From: Desulfobacca_B sp046538075
GTDB taxonomy: Bacteria > Desulfobacterota > Desulfobaccia > Desulfobaccales > Desulfobaccaceae
Length of the DNA: 16,211 bases
NCBI GenBank assembly: GCA_046538075.1
Contig: JBKHJN010000049.1
Location: forward strand, 1 to 16,211
Reading direction: 5' to 3'
Shown piece after piece: positions 1 through 8,236 of the stretch. The first letter of the stretch is position 1. Each line of letters opens with the position of its first letter. The notes beneath the pieces are model-generated. The model was given only the letters and a program-made list of their open reading frames with translations, was not told where the DNA came from and ran no database searches. Both the position numbers and the translations under genes were made by a program.

Positions 1-2722
1 CGATGCTTTCACTGATCAGCTTGGGGCTGTGGGCCATGCCGCACAGGAAAATGCCTTCCGAGGCAAAATCCACCGGCCGCAGCTTGGCATGGGCCTCGAT
101 GAAAAAGCCGTCGGCGCTGCGGGGGATTTTCAGCAGCGAGGCCAACTCTTCAGTGTCCGCCGCCCGGATCCCGGCACTCAGGACTACCGCGTCCACCGGC
201 ATCCTGATGGGGCGGTTGAGAATGTGGTCGTTGAAAGTAACGCTCAGTTTGCCGTCCTCGCTCTGCACCTGGGGCAGGTTGTCAAGATCGTAGCGGGCAA
301 ACATGATCCCTTGGTTGCGGGCCTTGAGGTAGTAGTCCTCCAGGAAGCCATACATCCGCATATCCCGGTAGAGGATGACCACGTCCAAATCCGGATTGAT
401 GTCTTTTAATTCCAGGGCATATTTTACGGCCCCCTGGCAGCAGATGCGGCTGCAATTGGGATTTTCGGCATTGCGGGAGCCGACGCACTGGATCATCGCC
501 ACCCGGTCCCATTTGGCGACTTCGTATCGCTGGCTGACCTTTTGCCCCAGTTCCAACAGGGTCATGACGTGGTCGTGCTCGCCATAGAGGAATTCCTTCG
601 GGCGATACTCCTGAGCGCCAGTGGCCACAATCGTTGCGCCATGGTTGATCTTGCGCTCATACATCCCCGGTCCGACTATCACCTCGGTAGTGAAGTTGCC
701 TTTGTAGCCCCTGAAGCCGACTACCAACGCCTGGGTCAGGACCTGAATCTTTTCGTGGTTTTCCACTTTTTCCACGAGCCGGTTCACAAACTTGGGCACA
801 TCCTGACCCTCGATGGTACGGCCCAGGTGGCGGGCATTACCTCCCAGTTCTTTCTCTTTTTCGATAATAATGGTTTCAAAGCCCTGGTCGGCCAGGTTCA
901 GGGCCGCGGTCAGGCCGGCGATACCGCCGCCGATGACCAAGGCCCGTTGGGTGATGTCCAGCGGCTTTTCAAACAGCGGCCTCAACAACGAGGCCCTAGC
1001 CACCGCCATCCGCACTAAGTCCTTGGCCTTGGCCGTGGCCTTGTCCGGCTCCTTCATGTGCACCCAAGAATCCTGATTGCGGATGTTGGCCATCTCAAAC
1101 AGATATTTGTTCAGGCCGACGTCGATCAGGGTTTCCTGGAACATCGGTTCGTGGGTCAGCGGGGTGCAGGCCGCCACTACCACCCGGTTGAGATCGTGCT
1201 CCTTGATGACGCTGGAGATCTTCACCTGGGTATCCTGCGAACAGGTGTAAAGGTTGTCTTCAACATGCACCACATTAGGGAGGGTGCGAGCATACTCCCG
1301 CACTGCCGGGACATTGACGATGCCGCCGATGTTGATGCCGCAATTGCAGACAAAGACCCCGATGCGCGGCTCTTCCTCGCTGACCATCCGCTCCGGGGGC
1401 ACTTCTTTGGACTTGGTCCTAGTCCACCGGGCCTCGCCCAGGGCGGCGCTGCAGGCCGCGGCCGCGGCCGAGGCCTCCATGACCGATTGCGGAATATCCT
1501 TGGGGCACTGAAATGTTCCGCAGACATAGACTCCCGGCCGGCTGGTGGCCACCGGCACAAAGGGGTCAGTTAGGGCAAAGTTATGTTGATTGAGTCCGAT
1601 CCCCAGTCGCCGGGCCAGGTGTTTGACTGATTCGCTGACCTGAAAACCCACTGACAGGACCACCAGGTCGAAGACCTCGGATTGCTTCTCGCCCTGGTCA
1701 TCGACATAGGAGACCCGGAGGTCGCATTCCCCTTCGGGGTCGATGCTATGGATCCGGGAGCGGATAAACCGGACCCCGTGCTCATGCCGGGCCCGATTGT
1801 AATACTGCTCGAAATCCTTGCCATAAGTGCGCATATCCATGTAAAAGATGGCGGTGTCGAGATCGCCGTGGGCGTGTTCCTTGGCAATAACCGCCTCTTT
1901 AATGGCGTACATGCAGCAGACCGCCGAACAGTAGGGATTGGTTTTGACATCGCGCGACCCGACGCATTGCAGCCAAGCAATTTTTTGAGGCTCTTCGCGG
2001 TCGTAGGGCCGCATCAGATGCCCCCGGTAGGGCCCGGAGGCGCTGAGGATGCGCTCAAATTCGAGGCTGGTGACCACATTCGGCAACTGGGCGTAATTGT
2101 AGTTATCCAGCCGGGAGGGGTCGAATACTTCACTGCCGACGGTCAGAATCACCCCACCCACGTCGAGTTCCCGCTTATGCGGCGTGTCATGGTATTTTAC
2201 CGCCCCGGCCAGACAGACTTGCCCGCACAAGCCGCAGCCGATACACACCTGCCGGTCAATGGCAAAGGCCAGCGGCACCGCCTGCGGATAGCGGATATAG
2301 GTTGCCTCCCGGCGGTCCAGGCCGGCATTGAACTCGTTGACCGCGGTCACCGGGCAGACCTTGCGGCAGTCGCCGCAGCCGGTGCATTTTACCGGGTCGA
2401 TATAGCGCGGCCGGCTGTTCAGGGTGGCCCGGAAATGGCCCAATTCGCCCTCCAAAGCTTCCACCTCGGTGTCGGGCAGGACCTCGATATTCAGGTGCCG
2501 GCCGACCTCCACCAGTTTGGGCGAAATAATGCACATGGAGCAGTCATTGGTGGGAAAAGTCTTATCCAGTTGGGCCATAATGCCGCCGATGGTGGGGGAG
2601 CGATCGGTCAGATAGACATAATAGCCGGAGTTGGCCAGGTCCAGGGCCGCCTGCATGCCCGCCACCCCGGCTCCGACCACCAGCACCGCGCCGATTTTGT
2701 CTGTTTCCCTATGCATTGCCAT
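1..2722 (-). CDS. hdrA: Long HdrA-like flavo-iron-sulfur protein, second copy (3' end off the window)
   Basis: This is a CoB-CoM heterodisulfide reductase subunit A-like protein, a cytoplasmic FAD and [4Fe-4S] electron-transfer or bifurcation subunit. About 907 residues are visible. I translated it by hand because it has no stop in the window. Order of parts: Rossmann FAD motif GAGVAG (residues 17-22), NDCSMC (59-64), ferredoxin clusters at C113/116/119/123 and C160/163/166/170, an HdrA middle domain starting VCNCG (C459, C461), and a second FAD motif VIGGGIAG near 596-603. The visible end is GMAHSPKLISESI. In the neighbouring paralogue this point lies about 105 residues before the C-terminus, so the terminal two-cluster ferredoxin domain is probably just outside. 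I chose ATG 2722 because AGGA sits 5 bases upstream; ATGs at 2734 and 2716 are alternatives. The gene lies 68 bases after mvhD. The family is clear; the in vivo partner is inferred. Confidence 0.9.
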   Translation of the reverse strand, partial: MAMHRETDKIGAVLVVGAGVAGMQAALDLANSGYYVYLTDRSPTIGGIMAQLDKTFPTNDCSMCIISPKLVEVGRHLNIEVLPDTEVEALEGELGHFRATLNSRPRYIDPVKCTGCGDCRKVCPVTAVNEFNAGLDRREATYIRYPQAVPLAFAIDRQVCIGCGLCGQVCLAGAVKYHDTPHKRELDVGGVILTVGSEVFDPSRLDNYNYAQLPNVVTSLEFERILSASGPYRGHLMRPYDREEPQKIAWLQCVGSRDVKTNPYCSAVCCMYAIKEAVIAKEHAHGDLDTAIFYMDMRTYGKDFEQYYNRARHEHGVRFIRSRIHSIDPEGECDLRVSYVDDQGEKQSEVFDLVVLSVGFQVSESVKHLARRLGIGLNQHNFALTDPFVPVATSRPGVYVCGTFQCPKDIPQSVMEASAAAAACSAALGEARWTRTKSKEVPPERMVSEEEPRIGVFVCNCGINIGGIVNVPAVREYARTLPNVVHVEDNLYTCSQDTQVKISSVIKEHDLNRVVVAACTPLTHEPMFQETLIDVGLNKYLFEMANIRNQDSWVHMKEPDKATAKAKDLVRMAVARASLLRPLFEKPLDITQRALVIGGGIAGLTAALNLADQGFETIIIEKEKELGGNARHLGRTIEGQDVPKFVNRLVEKVENHEKIQVLTQALVVGFRGYKGNFTTEVIVGPGMYERKINHGATIVATGAQEYRPKEFLYGEHDHVMTLLELGQKVSQRYEVAKWDRVAMIQCVGSRNAENPNCSRICCQGAVKYALELKDINPDLDVVILYRDMRMYGFLEDYYLKARNQGIMFARYDLDNLPQVQSEDGKLSVTFNDHILNRPIRMPVDAVVLSAGIRAADTEELASLLKIPRSADGFFIEAHAKLRPVDFASEGIFLCGMAHSPKLISESI

Positions 2723-2790
2723 GGAAATCCTCATAAACCCTTGATCCCAGACCCGCGGTTTTTACCTTAGTTGAGCCTGGAACATATATG

Positions 2791-3549
2791 TTAAGCTGCC
2801 ATAATCGTAAATTTGGGACTGGTTCCTTCATATTCCAGCAGATCTGCCTGGCCGCTGCGCTCCAGATCGTTCAATCTGAGAGAGACGCAATAAACCGGCA
2901 GGCCGGTTGCTGTGGCCATCTGACGCACGGTCTTCGGTCCGTCCTGCAAAGCTTCCACCAGCAAGGCCTTCTGATATTCCTGCTGGGCGCACTGCTGCAC
3001 TAATTCCTGAAACGAGACCGGGTCCAGCCGCTGTTCATAGACATTTTGCTTCTCGGTCAGTTGCCGGTCCATGCCTAACAACCACCGTAATTGTGGTGAA
3101 TTCAAGGCCCGCTGCACCGCGGCCAGGGGCAGTTGTAAGCGGCTGGCCCGAAGCGGTCCCAGTTCCCGGGTCAATTCGGTCAGTTCGGTGACATAATCGG
3201 CAAAGAGCTGACCTTCGGCGGCGCTGACCCATCGCAGTTGCAGGCGGTCTTTGCCAATGCCCGCCAGGTCCAGCATCTGTCCCACCAGTTGCATCCGCCG
3301 GGCGGTATAATAATTGCCTTCCAAATAATGGCAGTCGCCGAAATGGCAGCCGAACACAAAGACGCTGTCGAACCCGCTCTTCAGCCCTTCGATAACATGA
3401 GTGGGATCCACCCGCCCGGAGCACATGGTGCGGATGACCCGGATGTTGGGAGGATATTGAAACCGGGAGACCCCGGCCAGATCGGCGCCGGCATAGGAGC
3501 ACCAGTTGCACAGGAAGGCCAGGATCTTTGGTTCAAAAATATGGTCCAT
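2791..3549 (-). CDS. mvhD: MvhD/FrhD-type [2Fe-2S] electron-transfer protein with C-terminal winged-helix-like extension
   Basis: The product has 252 residues. The first ~130 match the MvhD (methyl-viologen-reducing hydrogenase delta subunit) family, which passes electrons between a donor enzyme and HdrA through a [2Fe-2S] cluster. The expected cysteines are present: LCNWC (C14, C17), MCSGR (C43) and GCHFGDC (C68, C73). Typical stand-alone MvhD is about 140 residues. The extra ~120 here hold a helical linker (about 118-190) and a segment at about 193-250 that reads like a winged helix: a helix, QMATATG, VSLRLNDLERSG, then strands ending in KFTI. The start is ATG 3549 with AGGGGGA just upstream, 16 bases after the first hdrA and 68 bases before the second, so co-translation is likely. 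The MvhD call is secure; the role of the extension is unknown. Confidence 0.92.
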   Translation of the reverse strand: MDHIFEPKILAFLCNWCSYAGADLAGVSRFQYPPNIRVIRTMCSGRVDPTHVIEGLKSGFDSVFVFGCHFGDCHYLEGNYYTARRMQLVGQMLDLAGIGKDRLQLRWVSAAEGQLFADYVTELTELTRELGPLRASRLQLPLAAVQRALNSPQLRWLLGMDRQLTEKQNVYEQRLDPVSFQELVQQCAQQEYQKALLVEALQDGPKTVRQMATATGLPVYCVSLRLNDLERSGQADLLEYEGTSPKFTIMAA

Positions 3550-3565
3550 CTTTTCCCCCTATGTT

Positions 3566-6500
3566 CTACACCGCCTGCGCCTGGCCGCCGACGTGGATCA
3601 CTGCCATAATCTGGCGGTCGCGGAAGTGAACCATATCAATGGCCCGCTGCGGACAGGACGCGGCGCACACCCCGCAGCCCTTGCAGGAGGCGGTAATATT
3701 CTCGGCCCGGTAGCCCTTGCCGGGCACCTGGATGAGCCGGATAGCGCTGAACGGGCAAGAGGCTTCGCACAGGCCGCAACCGATGCACAGATATTCATCG
3801 ACTACCGAGACGATCGGCTCTACTTCAACATAGCCCCGGGTCAAGATGCTGGCGGCCCGGGCCGCGGCCGCCTGGGCCTGGGCAATGGATTCCTCGATGG
3901 GCTTGGGATAATGCGCCAGACCGCAGACAAACACCCCGTCCGTGGCAAAATCCACCGGCCGCAACTTCATATGGGCTTCCAGGAAAAAGCCGTCATTATT
4001 GAGCGGTACCTTGAAAAACCTGGCCAGGGTATCCGAACCCTGAGGAATAATGGCGGTGGCCAGGTTCAGGTAATCCACCGGGATTTTCAGGTAGCGGTCG
4101 AGAATATGATCTTTGACGGTGATCAGCAGTTTCGCTTGGCCGTTGATCATGGTGCTCTGGACCACGGGTTTGTCCTCCCGGTGGTAACGGATGAACAACA
4201 CCCCCAACTCCCGGGCCTGGCGATAGAGTTCCTCCCGCGGACCGTAGGTGCGCAGGTCGCGGTAGAGGATATAAACATTTAATTCGGGTTTTTGCTTTTT
4301 CAGGGCAATGGCCTGGGCCACTGAGCCGGTGCAGCAGATCTTGGAGCAGTAGGGCCGCTCCGGCTCCCGGGAACCGACGCATTGGATAAAGGCGACGGCT
4401 TCGGCCTCTTCCAATAGATGGGGCTGCTCGGCGAAACGCTTTTCCAGATCATGCCAACGGCTGACCCGGTCGTTCTGGCCGTAGAGGTATTCCTCCGGCT
4501 TCAGGGAATGGGCGCCGGTGGCCAGAATAGCGACGCCGTGACGGAGTTGGCGCTCACCCTCCCGGCAGCGCACCGTGGTATCGAAGTTGCCCACGAAGCC
4601 GCTGACCTGAGTGATCTCGGCTCCGGTCAGCACCTCGATATGGTCGTGGTTCAGGACCCGGCGGCTGAGATCAGCGATATAGGTCCCGACATCTTCGCCC
4701 TTCCAGGTGTGCTTGACCTTGCGGGCATGGCCGCCTAGCTCCTCTTTCTGCTCCACCAGATAAGTGAACAGCCCCTGGTCCGCCAGATTGAGGGCGGCAT
4801 TCATCCCGGCCAGGCCGCCGCCGATGACCAGGGCGTTCTGACTGATATCCAGGTGCACCGGCTGCAGGGGTTCCAGGAGGGCGGCCTTGGCTACCGCCAT
4901 GCGCACCAGATCCTTGGCTTTTTCAGTGGCCCGTTCCGGTTCCTGCTGATGCACCCAGGAATCCTGATCGCGGATATTGGCAAACTCAAACAGATAGGGG
5001 TTTAATCCCGCCTCCCGGATGGTTTCCTGGAACAGTGGTTCATGCGTTCGGGGAGTACAGGCGGCGACCACCACCCGGTTAAGCCGGTTCTCTTTGATGG
5101 CTTGGACGATCAACTTCTGAGTGTCTTCACTGCAGGTAAACAGGTTGTCGGCCACATAGGCGACCTGAGGCAGAGTCTGGGCATAGTCCCGCACCGCCGG
5201 GACATCCACCACTCCGGCGATATTGATGCCGCAGTGGCAGACAAAGACGCCGATGCGGGGTTCCTCATCGGCCACCGGCGTTTCCGCCGGATAGGTTCTC
5301 TCCTGGACCAGGGTCTGGCGGGCCAAAGCCAGCAATGAGGCCGAAGCCGCCGAGGCCGCCGAGGCTTCCATTACCGAGTAGGGAATGTCTTTGGGGCCGG
5401 AGATGGCCCCGCACACATAAATGCCGGGTTGAGAAGTGGCCACCGGCGCAAAGGAACTGGTTTGTACAAAGCCGTCGGACTCCAGTGCCACCCCCAGTCG
5501 GCTGGCTAGTCGTCGCAGATCATCCCCTACCTCCAGGCCGATGGAGAGGACCACCAGGTTAAAGACCTCGCTGGCCTTGTCGCCGTTTTCTGCCACCCAT
5601 TCCAGTCTCAGATCCTGGGATTCTGGATCGGACAGGCTGAGGCTATGGATTCGGGAGCGAATAAACCGCACTCCGGCCTCTTTCTGGGCCCGGTTATAAT
5701 AACGCTCAAAATCTTTGCCATAGGTGCGCATATCCATAAAGAAGATCGCCGTATCCAGGCTGGCGCCGGCGTGCTCTTTGGCAATCACCGCTTCTTTGAT
5801 GGCGTACATGCAGCAGACCCCGGAGCAGTAGCCATGGGCGCCGGGCCGCGTATCGCGGGAGCCGACACACTGCAGCCAGGCGATTTTCTGGGGGGGTTGA
5901 TGGTCGGAAGGGCGCACCAGGTGGCCGTCATAGGGTCCCGAGGCGCTCAGGATGCGTTCAAACTCCAGGCTGGTGATGACGTTCTTAAATCTGCCATAGC
6001 CATAGCTCTCATACCGGGTCGGGTTGTAGGCCTTAAAGCCGGGGGCCAAAATAACCGAACCAACAGCAATTTTATGCTCCTGGCCGGTCTGCTCAAAGTC
6101 GACCGCGCCGGCCGGACAGAACTTTTCACAGGCCCGACAGCGGCCGATCTTGCCCTGTTTATCCGGTTTGAAATAGATGCAACGGTCGGGATCGATGACA
6201 TATTTCAGGGGCACTGCCTGGGGATATTTGACATAGACGGCTTTGCGCTTATTGAGGCCCTCGTTGAATTCGTCATCAGCTTTATAAGGGCATTTTTCGG
6301 CGCAGACTCCGCAAGCAATGCATTTGTCCATATCGATGTAACGGGGCCGCTGGCGTACGGTGACGGTAAAATTGCCGGCTTCCCCTTCCAGCTCTGCCAC
6401 TTCCGCCATGGTGATCAATTGAATATTCAGATGCCGCCCGCATTCCACCAGTTTGGGGGACAGGATGCACATGGAACAATCATTGGTGGGGAAGGTCTTG

Positions 6501-6691
6501 TCCAGTTGGGCCATGACCCCGCCGATGGCCGGAGAATTTTCCACCAGGTAGACGAAAAAGCCGGTGTTGGCCAGATCCAGGGCGGCCTGGACGCCGGCGA
6601 TGCCGCCGCCCACGACCATGACCGCGCCCAGGGGATTGCCGCTTCCGACCGAGAATGGTGCTTGGTTAAGGTGGTTTTTTTCTGCTGACAT
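3566..6691 (-). CDS. hdrA: Long HdrA-like flavo-iron-sulfur protein, first copy (complete, 1041 aa)
   Basis: This is an HdrA-type cytoplasmic electron-transfer or bifurcation subunit, longer than the ~650-residue methanogen HdrA because an extra N-terminal flavoprotein half precedes the classical HdrA. Parts: FAD motif GGGIAG (28-33); NDCSMC (C72, C75); ferredoxin cluster C124/127/130/134; a second cluster with unusual spacing C171-x13-C185-x2-C188-x3-C192; CVGSRD (275-280) with C289/C293/C294; the HdrA N-domain beginning VCHCG (C485, C487) with C520 and C545; second FAD motif VIGGGLAG (622-629); CVGSRE with C782/C786/C787; and C-terminal ferredoxin clusters C969/972/975/979 and C1003/1006/1009/1013. 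The reading frame extends upstream to 6850 inside metF, but ATG 6691 has AGGGA upstream and fits the family start. It follows metF by 35 bases and precedes mvhD by 16. Family call firm; electron partners inferred from neighbours. Confidence 0.95.
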   Translation of the reverse strand: MSAEKNHLNQAPFSVGSGNPLGAVMVVGGGIAGVQAALDLANTGFFVYLVENSPAIGGVMAQLDKTFPTNDCSMCILSPKLVECGRHLNIQLITMAEVAELEGEAGNFTVTVRQRPRYIDMDKCIACGVCAEKCPYKADDEFNEGLNKRKAVYVKYPQAVPLKYVIDPDRCIYFKPDKQGKIGRCRACEKFCPAGAVDFEQTGQEHKIAVGSVILAPGFKAYNPTRYESYGYGRFKNVITSLEFERILSASGPYDGHLVRPSDHQPPQKIAWLQCVGSRDTRPGAHGYCSGVCCMYAIKEAVIAKEHAGASLDTAIFFMDMRTYGKDFERYYNRAQKEAGVRFIRSRIHSLSLSDPESQDLRLEWVAENGDKASEVFNLVVLSIGLEVGDDLRRLASRLGVALESDGFVQTSSFAPVATSQPGIYVCGAISGPKDIPYSVMEASAASAASASLLALARQTLVQERTYPAETPVADEEPRIGVFVCHCGINIAGVVDVPAVRDYAQTLPQVAYVADNLFTCSEDTQKLIVQAIKENRLNRVVVAACTPRTHEPLFQETIREAGLNPYLFEFANIRDQDSWVHQQEPERATEKAKDLVRMAVAKAALLEPLQPVHLDISQNALVIGGGLAGMNAALNLADQGLFTYLVEQKEELGGHARKVKHTWKGEDVGTYIADLSRRVLNHDHIEVLTGAEITQVSGFVGNFDTTVRCREGERQLRHGVAILATGAHSLKPEEYLYGQNDRVSRWHDLEKRFAEQPHLLEEAEAVAFIQCVGSREPERPYCSKICCTGSVAQAIALKKQKPELNVYILYRDLRTYGPREELYRQARELGVLFIRYHREDKPVVQSTMINGQAKLLITVKDHILDRYLKIPVDYLNLATAIIPQGSDTLARFFKVPLNNDGFFLEAHMKLRPVDFATDGVFVCGLAHYPKPIEESIAQAQAAAARAASILTRGYVEVEPIVSVVDEYLCIGCGLCEASCPFSAIRLIQVPGKGYRAENITASCKGCGVCAASCPQRAIDMVHFRDRQIMAVIHVGGQAQAV

Positions 6692-6726
6692 AATTTTATC
6701 CCTATAGGAGTCGCAACCGCTATCCA

Positions 6727-7602
6727 TCAGGCACGGGCCGCACTCAGAATGGCCGGAAGTTTGTCTTCCCAACCGAGGGTGGAAAGGAGTACCCCGCTGT
6801 AGCCCTCGCTTTTTAGAGCGGCGATAAGCTCGGCGGCAATCTGAATGCACTCCCGAACCCGCTCCGGGGCCCTTTGAATCCGATCAATGAGATTGGCCGG
6901 GATATGCACCTGATCAAGATGCCGGTCGATATAGCGGGCCATACCTACCGACTTGAGCAGCATCACGGTAGGAATGATATTGGCCGGCCGCTGGCCTAAC
7001 CGTTTCATGAATTGATCCAGGACCTGGAGATCAAAGATCGGCGTAGTGATAAAAAACTGCGCCCCGGCAGCCATTTTCTTGTCCAGTTCGGCTAATTCCA
7101 GGTCCAGGGCCCCGCCGCTTTTGCCCACGTTAACCGTGGAGCCGACCAGAAATTGAGGGGTACCTTTAAGTTCAATGCCGGCCAGGTCCCGCCCGGATTG
7201 CAGGGTTTGGAGGCCCGCCAGCAGCTCCAGGAGGTCAAGGTCATTGACCGCCCGGGCCCGGGGATGGTCGCCATAACTGATGTCTTCGCCGCTGACCGCC
7301 ATCACGTTGGGAATTCCCAAGGCCTGGGCCGCCAACAAATCGGCCTGCAAGGCCAGCCGGTTGCGGTCCCGAACGCAGATTTGCATTACTGTTTCAAAGC
7401 CCTTGCTCTGCAATAACAACGACCCCCCTAAAGAGCTCATTTTCATCACTGCATTGCTCATTTCCGGGACCACCAAGGCATCCACCCGGCCTTTAAGGTT
7501 GGCGGCGTTGGCTACCATGGAAGACACATCACTACCTTTGGGGGGCTCCATTTCGGCAAGTATGATGAACTTCTTAAATTCAAGTTTTTCTCGTAAATGC
7601 AT
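6727..7602 (-). CDS. metF: Methylenetetrahydrofolate reductase (MetF family)
   Basis: The 291-residue product matches the TIM-barrel MetF family, which interconverts methylene-THF and methyl-THF in the C1 (Wood-Ljungdahl) pathway. It is cytoplasmic and FAD-dependent in the family. AEMEPPKG (16-23) places E17 where E. coli MetF has catalytic Glu28 (FEFFPP). SGEDISYGDHP (104-114) sits where other members have RGD. TPIFD (187-191) and the barrel strands are as expected. The start is ATG 7602 with GGAGGG 7 bases upstream; it overlaps the end of the receiver-like gene by 23 bases, so translation is probably coupled. No MetV (the small zinc/iron-sulfur partner of acetogen MetF) is in the window. 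The adjoining hdrA-mvhD genes suggest that electrons come from or go to an Hdr complex rather than NAD(P)H. The direction of the reaction cannot be read from sequence. Confidence 0.9.
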   Translation of the reverse strand: MHLREKLEFKKFIILAEMEPPKGSDVSSMVANAANLKGRVDALVVPEMSNAVMKMSSLGGSLLLQSKGFETVMQICVRDRNRLALQADLLAAQALGIPNVMAVSGEDISYGDHPRARAVNDLDLLELLAGLQTLQSGRDLAGIELKGTPQFLVGSTVNVGKSGGALDLELAELDKKMAAGAQFFITTPIFDLQVLDQFMKRLGQRPANIIPTVMLLKSVGMARYIDRHLDQVHIPANLIDRIQRAPERVRECIQIAAELIAALKSEGYSGVLLSTLGWEDKLPAILSAARA

Positions 7603-7993
7603 CCGTTTTCCCTCCGGCATATGACCGCTCCAGGGCGTTGGAAATGGCCAGCATGAGTTCATCCATGCCGAACGATTTCACATGGTAATAGAAAATTCCT
7701 TTGCGTCTGATCCGACTTTCCTGTTCAGGGTTGTTCTCGTCGGCGGTGATAATGACCAGAAGTCTACGATACAGCCCCTTGATGATGGAGATGGCATCAT
7801 ATCCCAGGCCTTCCGGCAAGGAGGCGTCCATCACCAGTACATTGACCTTTTCGGTTTGCAGCGTCATCAGGACGTCTTTAATATTGTCTACCTTAATGCA
7901 TTGGTGGCCGTTTTCGATCAACCAGGGATGCAAGCAATCAGAGAGTTCACAGCCACGCTCGGCGATCAACAGGGTTCCACAATGTTCCATCAT
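7580..7993 (-). CDS. Stand-alone response-regulator receiver-like protein
   Basis: The 137-residue protein has the alternating beta/alpha pattern of a CheY-like receiver domain and no output domain. The phospho-acceptor position is D56 in VLVMD, followed by ASLPEG. The switch Thr is T83 in IITAD, and the conserved Lys is K106 in YYHVK. The acidic pair that normally binds Mg after strand 1 is weak: the strand LLIAERG offers only E12. Phosphorylation is therefore uncertain and it may be a pseudo-receiver. The track starts at GTG 7996; ATG 7993 or ATG 7990 fits better because AGGGA is 5 or 8 bases upstream. It is the first gene after the sigma-54 type promoter and overlaps metF by 23 bases. The fold call is likely; its role in a metabolic operon is unknown. 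Confidence 0.8.
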   Translation of the reverse strand: MMEHCGTLLIAERGCELSDCLHPWLIENGHQCIKVDNIKDVLMTLQTEKVNVLVMDASLPEGLGYDAISIIKGLYRRLLVIITADENNPEQESRIRRKGIFYYHVKSFGMDELMLAISNALERSYAGGKTDAFTRKT

Positions 7994-8063
7994 CACCGTC
8001 CCTTAAGGGATTAGGGGATTTAATCGCTCTGTTGTTCCCAATATTTTCGTCACCAATATATTA

Positions 8064-8079
8064 AGCAAGGCATGTGCCC
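8064..8079 (-). promoter_or_regulatory. Sigma-54 (RpoN) type promoter for the receiver-metF-hdrA operon
   Basis: On the minus strand the sequence is GGGCACATGCCTTGCT, which fits the RpoN consensus TGGCAC-N5-TTGCW with only the first T replaced by G. The diagnostic GG-N10-GC spacing is exact. The start point would fall near 8053, giving a leader of about 60 bases before ATG 7993. Dependence on an enhancer-binding activator would follow from the family. The match was made by eye. Confidence 0.65.
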
Positions 8080-8109
8080 AAAATTCGGGGGGCGGAGAAA
8101 TCGGCATAA

Positions 8110-8122
8110 ATCAGCGGCTGAT
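8110..8122. promoter_or_regulatory. 13-bp perfect palindrome upstream of the sigma-54 promoter
   Basis: ATCAGC-G-GCTGAT is a perfect inverted repeat centred about 63 bases upstream of the inferred sigma-54 start site. It could be a binding site for an enhancer-binding activator, although such sites usually lie further upstream. The rest of 8015-8230 shows no gene. Confidence 0.3.
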
Positions 8123-8236
8123 GACCAAAATCAGGTAAGATAACTAACCAAGCACACGAGGCAAAGTTACCGAGGAAAATAGTGCGGTTTGGATAACCCT
8201 TTATTTATATTGGAATAATTAAATTATGAGTAAAAA

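Noticed and set aside
1452..1476. GCCGCGGCCGCGGCC word shared with 15583-15600
   Set aside because: Both encode Ala-rich stretches in unrelated genes; low-complexity GC codons, not a repeat element.
1682..2770. 362-codon open frame on the plus strand
   Set aside because: It lies wholly antisense to the second hdrA, whose product shows clear family motifs; the plus-strand peptide has no recognisable domain.
5645..6688. 347-codon open frame on the plus strand
   Set aside because: Antisense shadow of the first hdrA; GC-rich codon structure opens the opposite frame.
8148..8180. GGCAAAG / GCAAAG words (also near 10846), recalling c-di-GMP-I riboswitches
   Set aside because: The paired GGCAAACC and tetraloop-hairpin parts of the consensus are missing.
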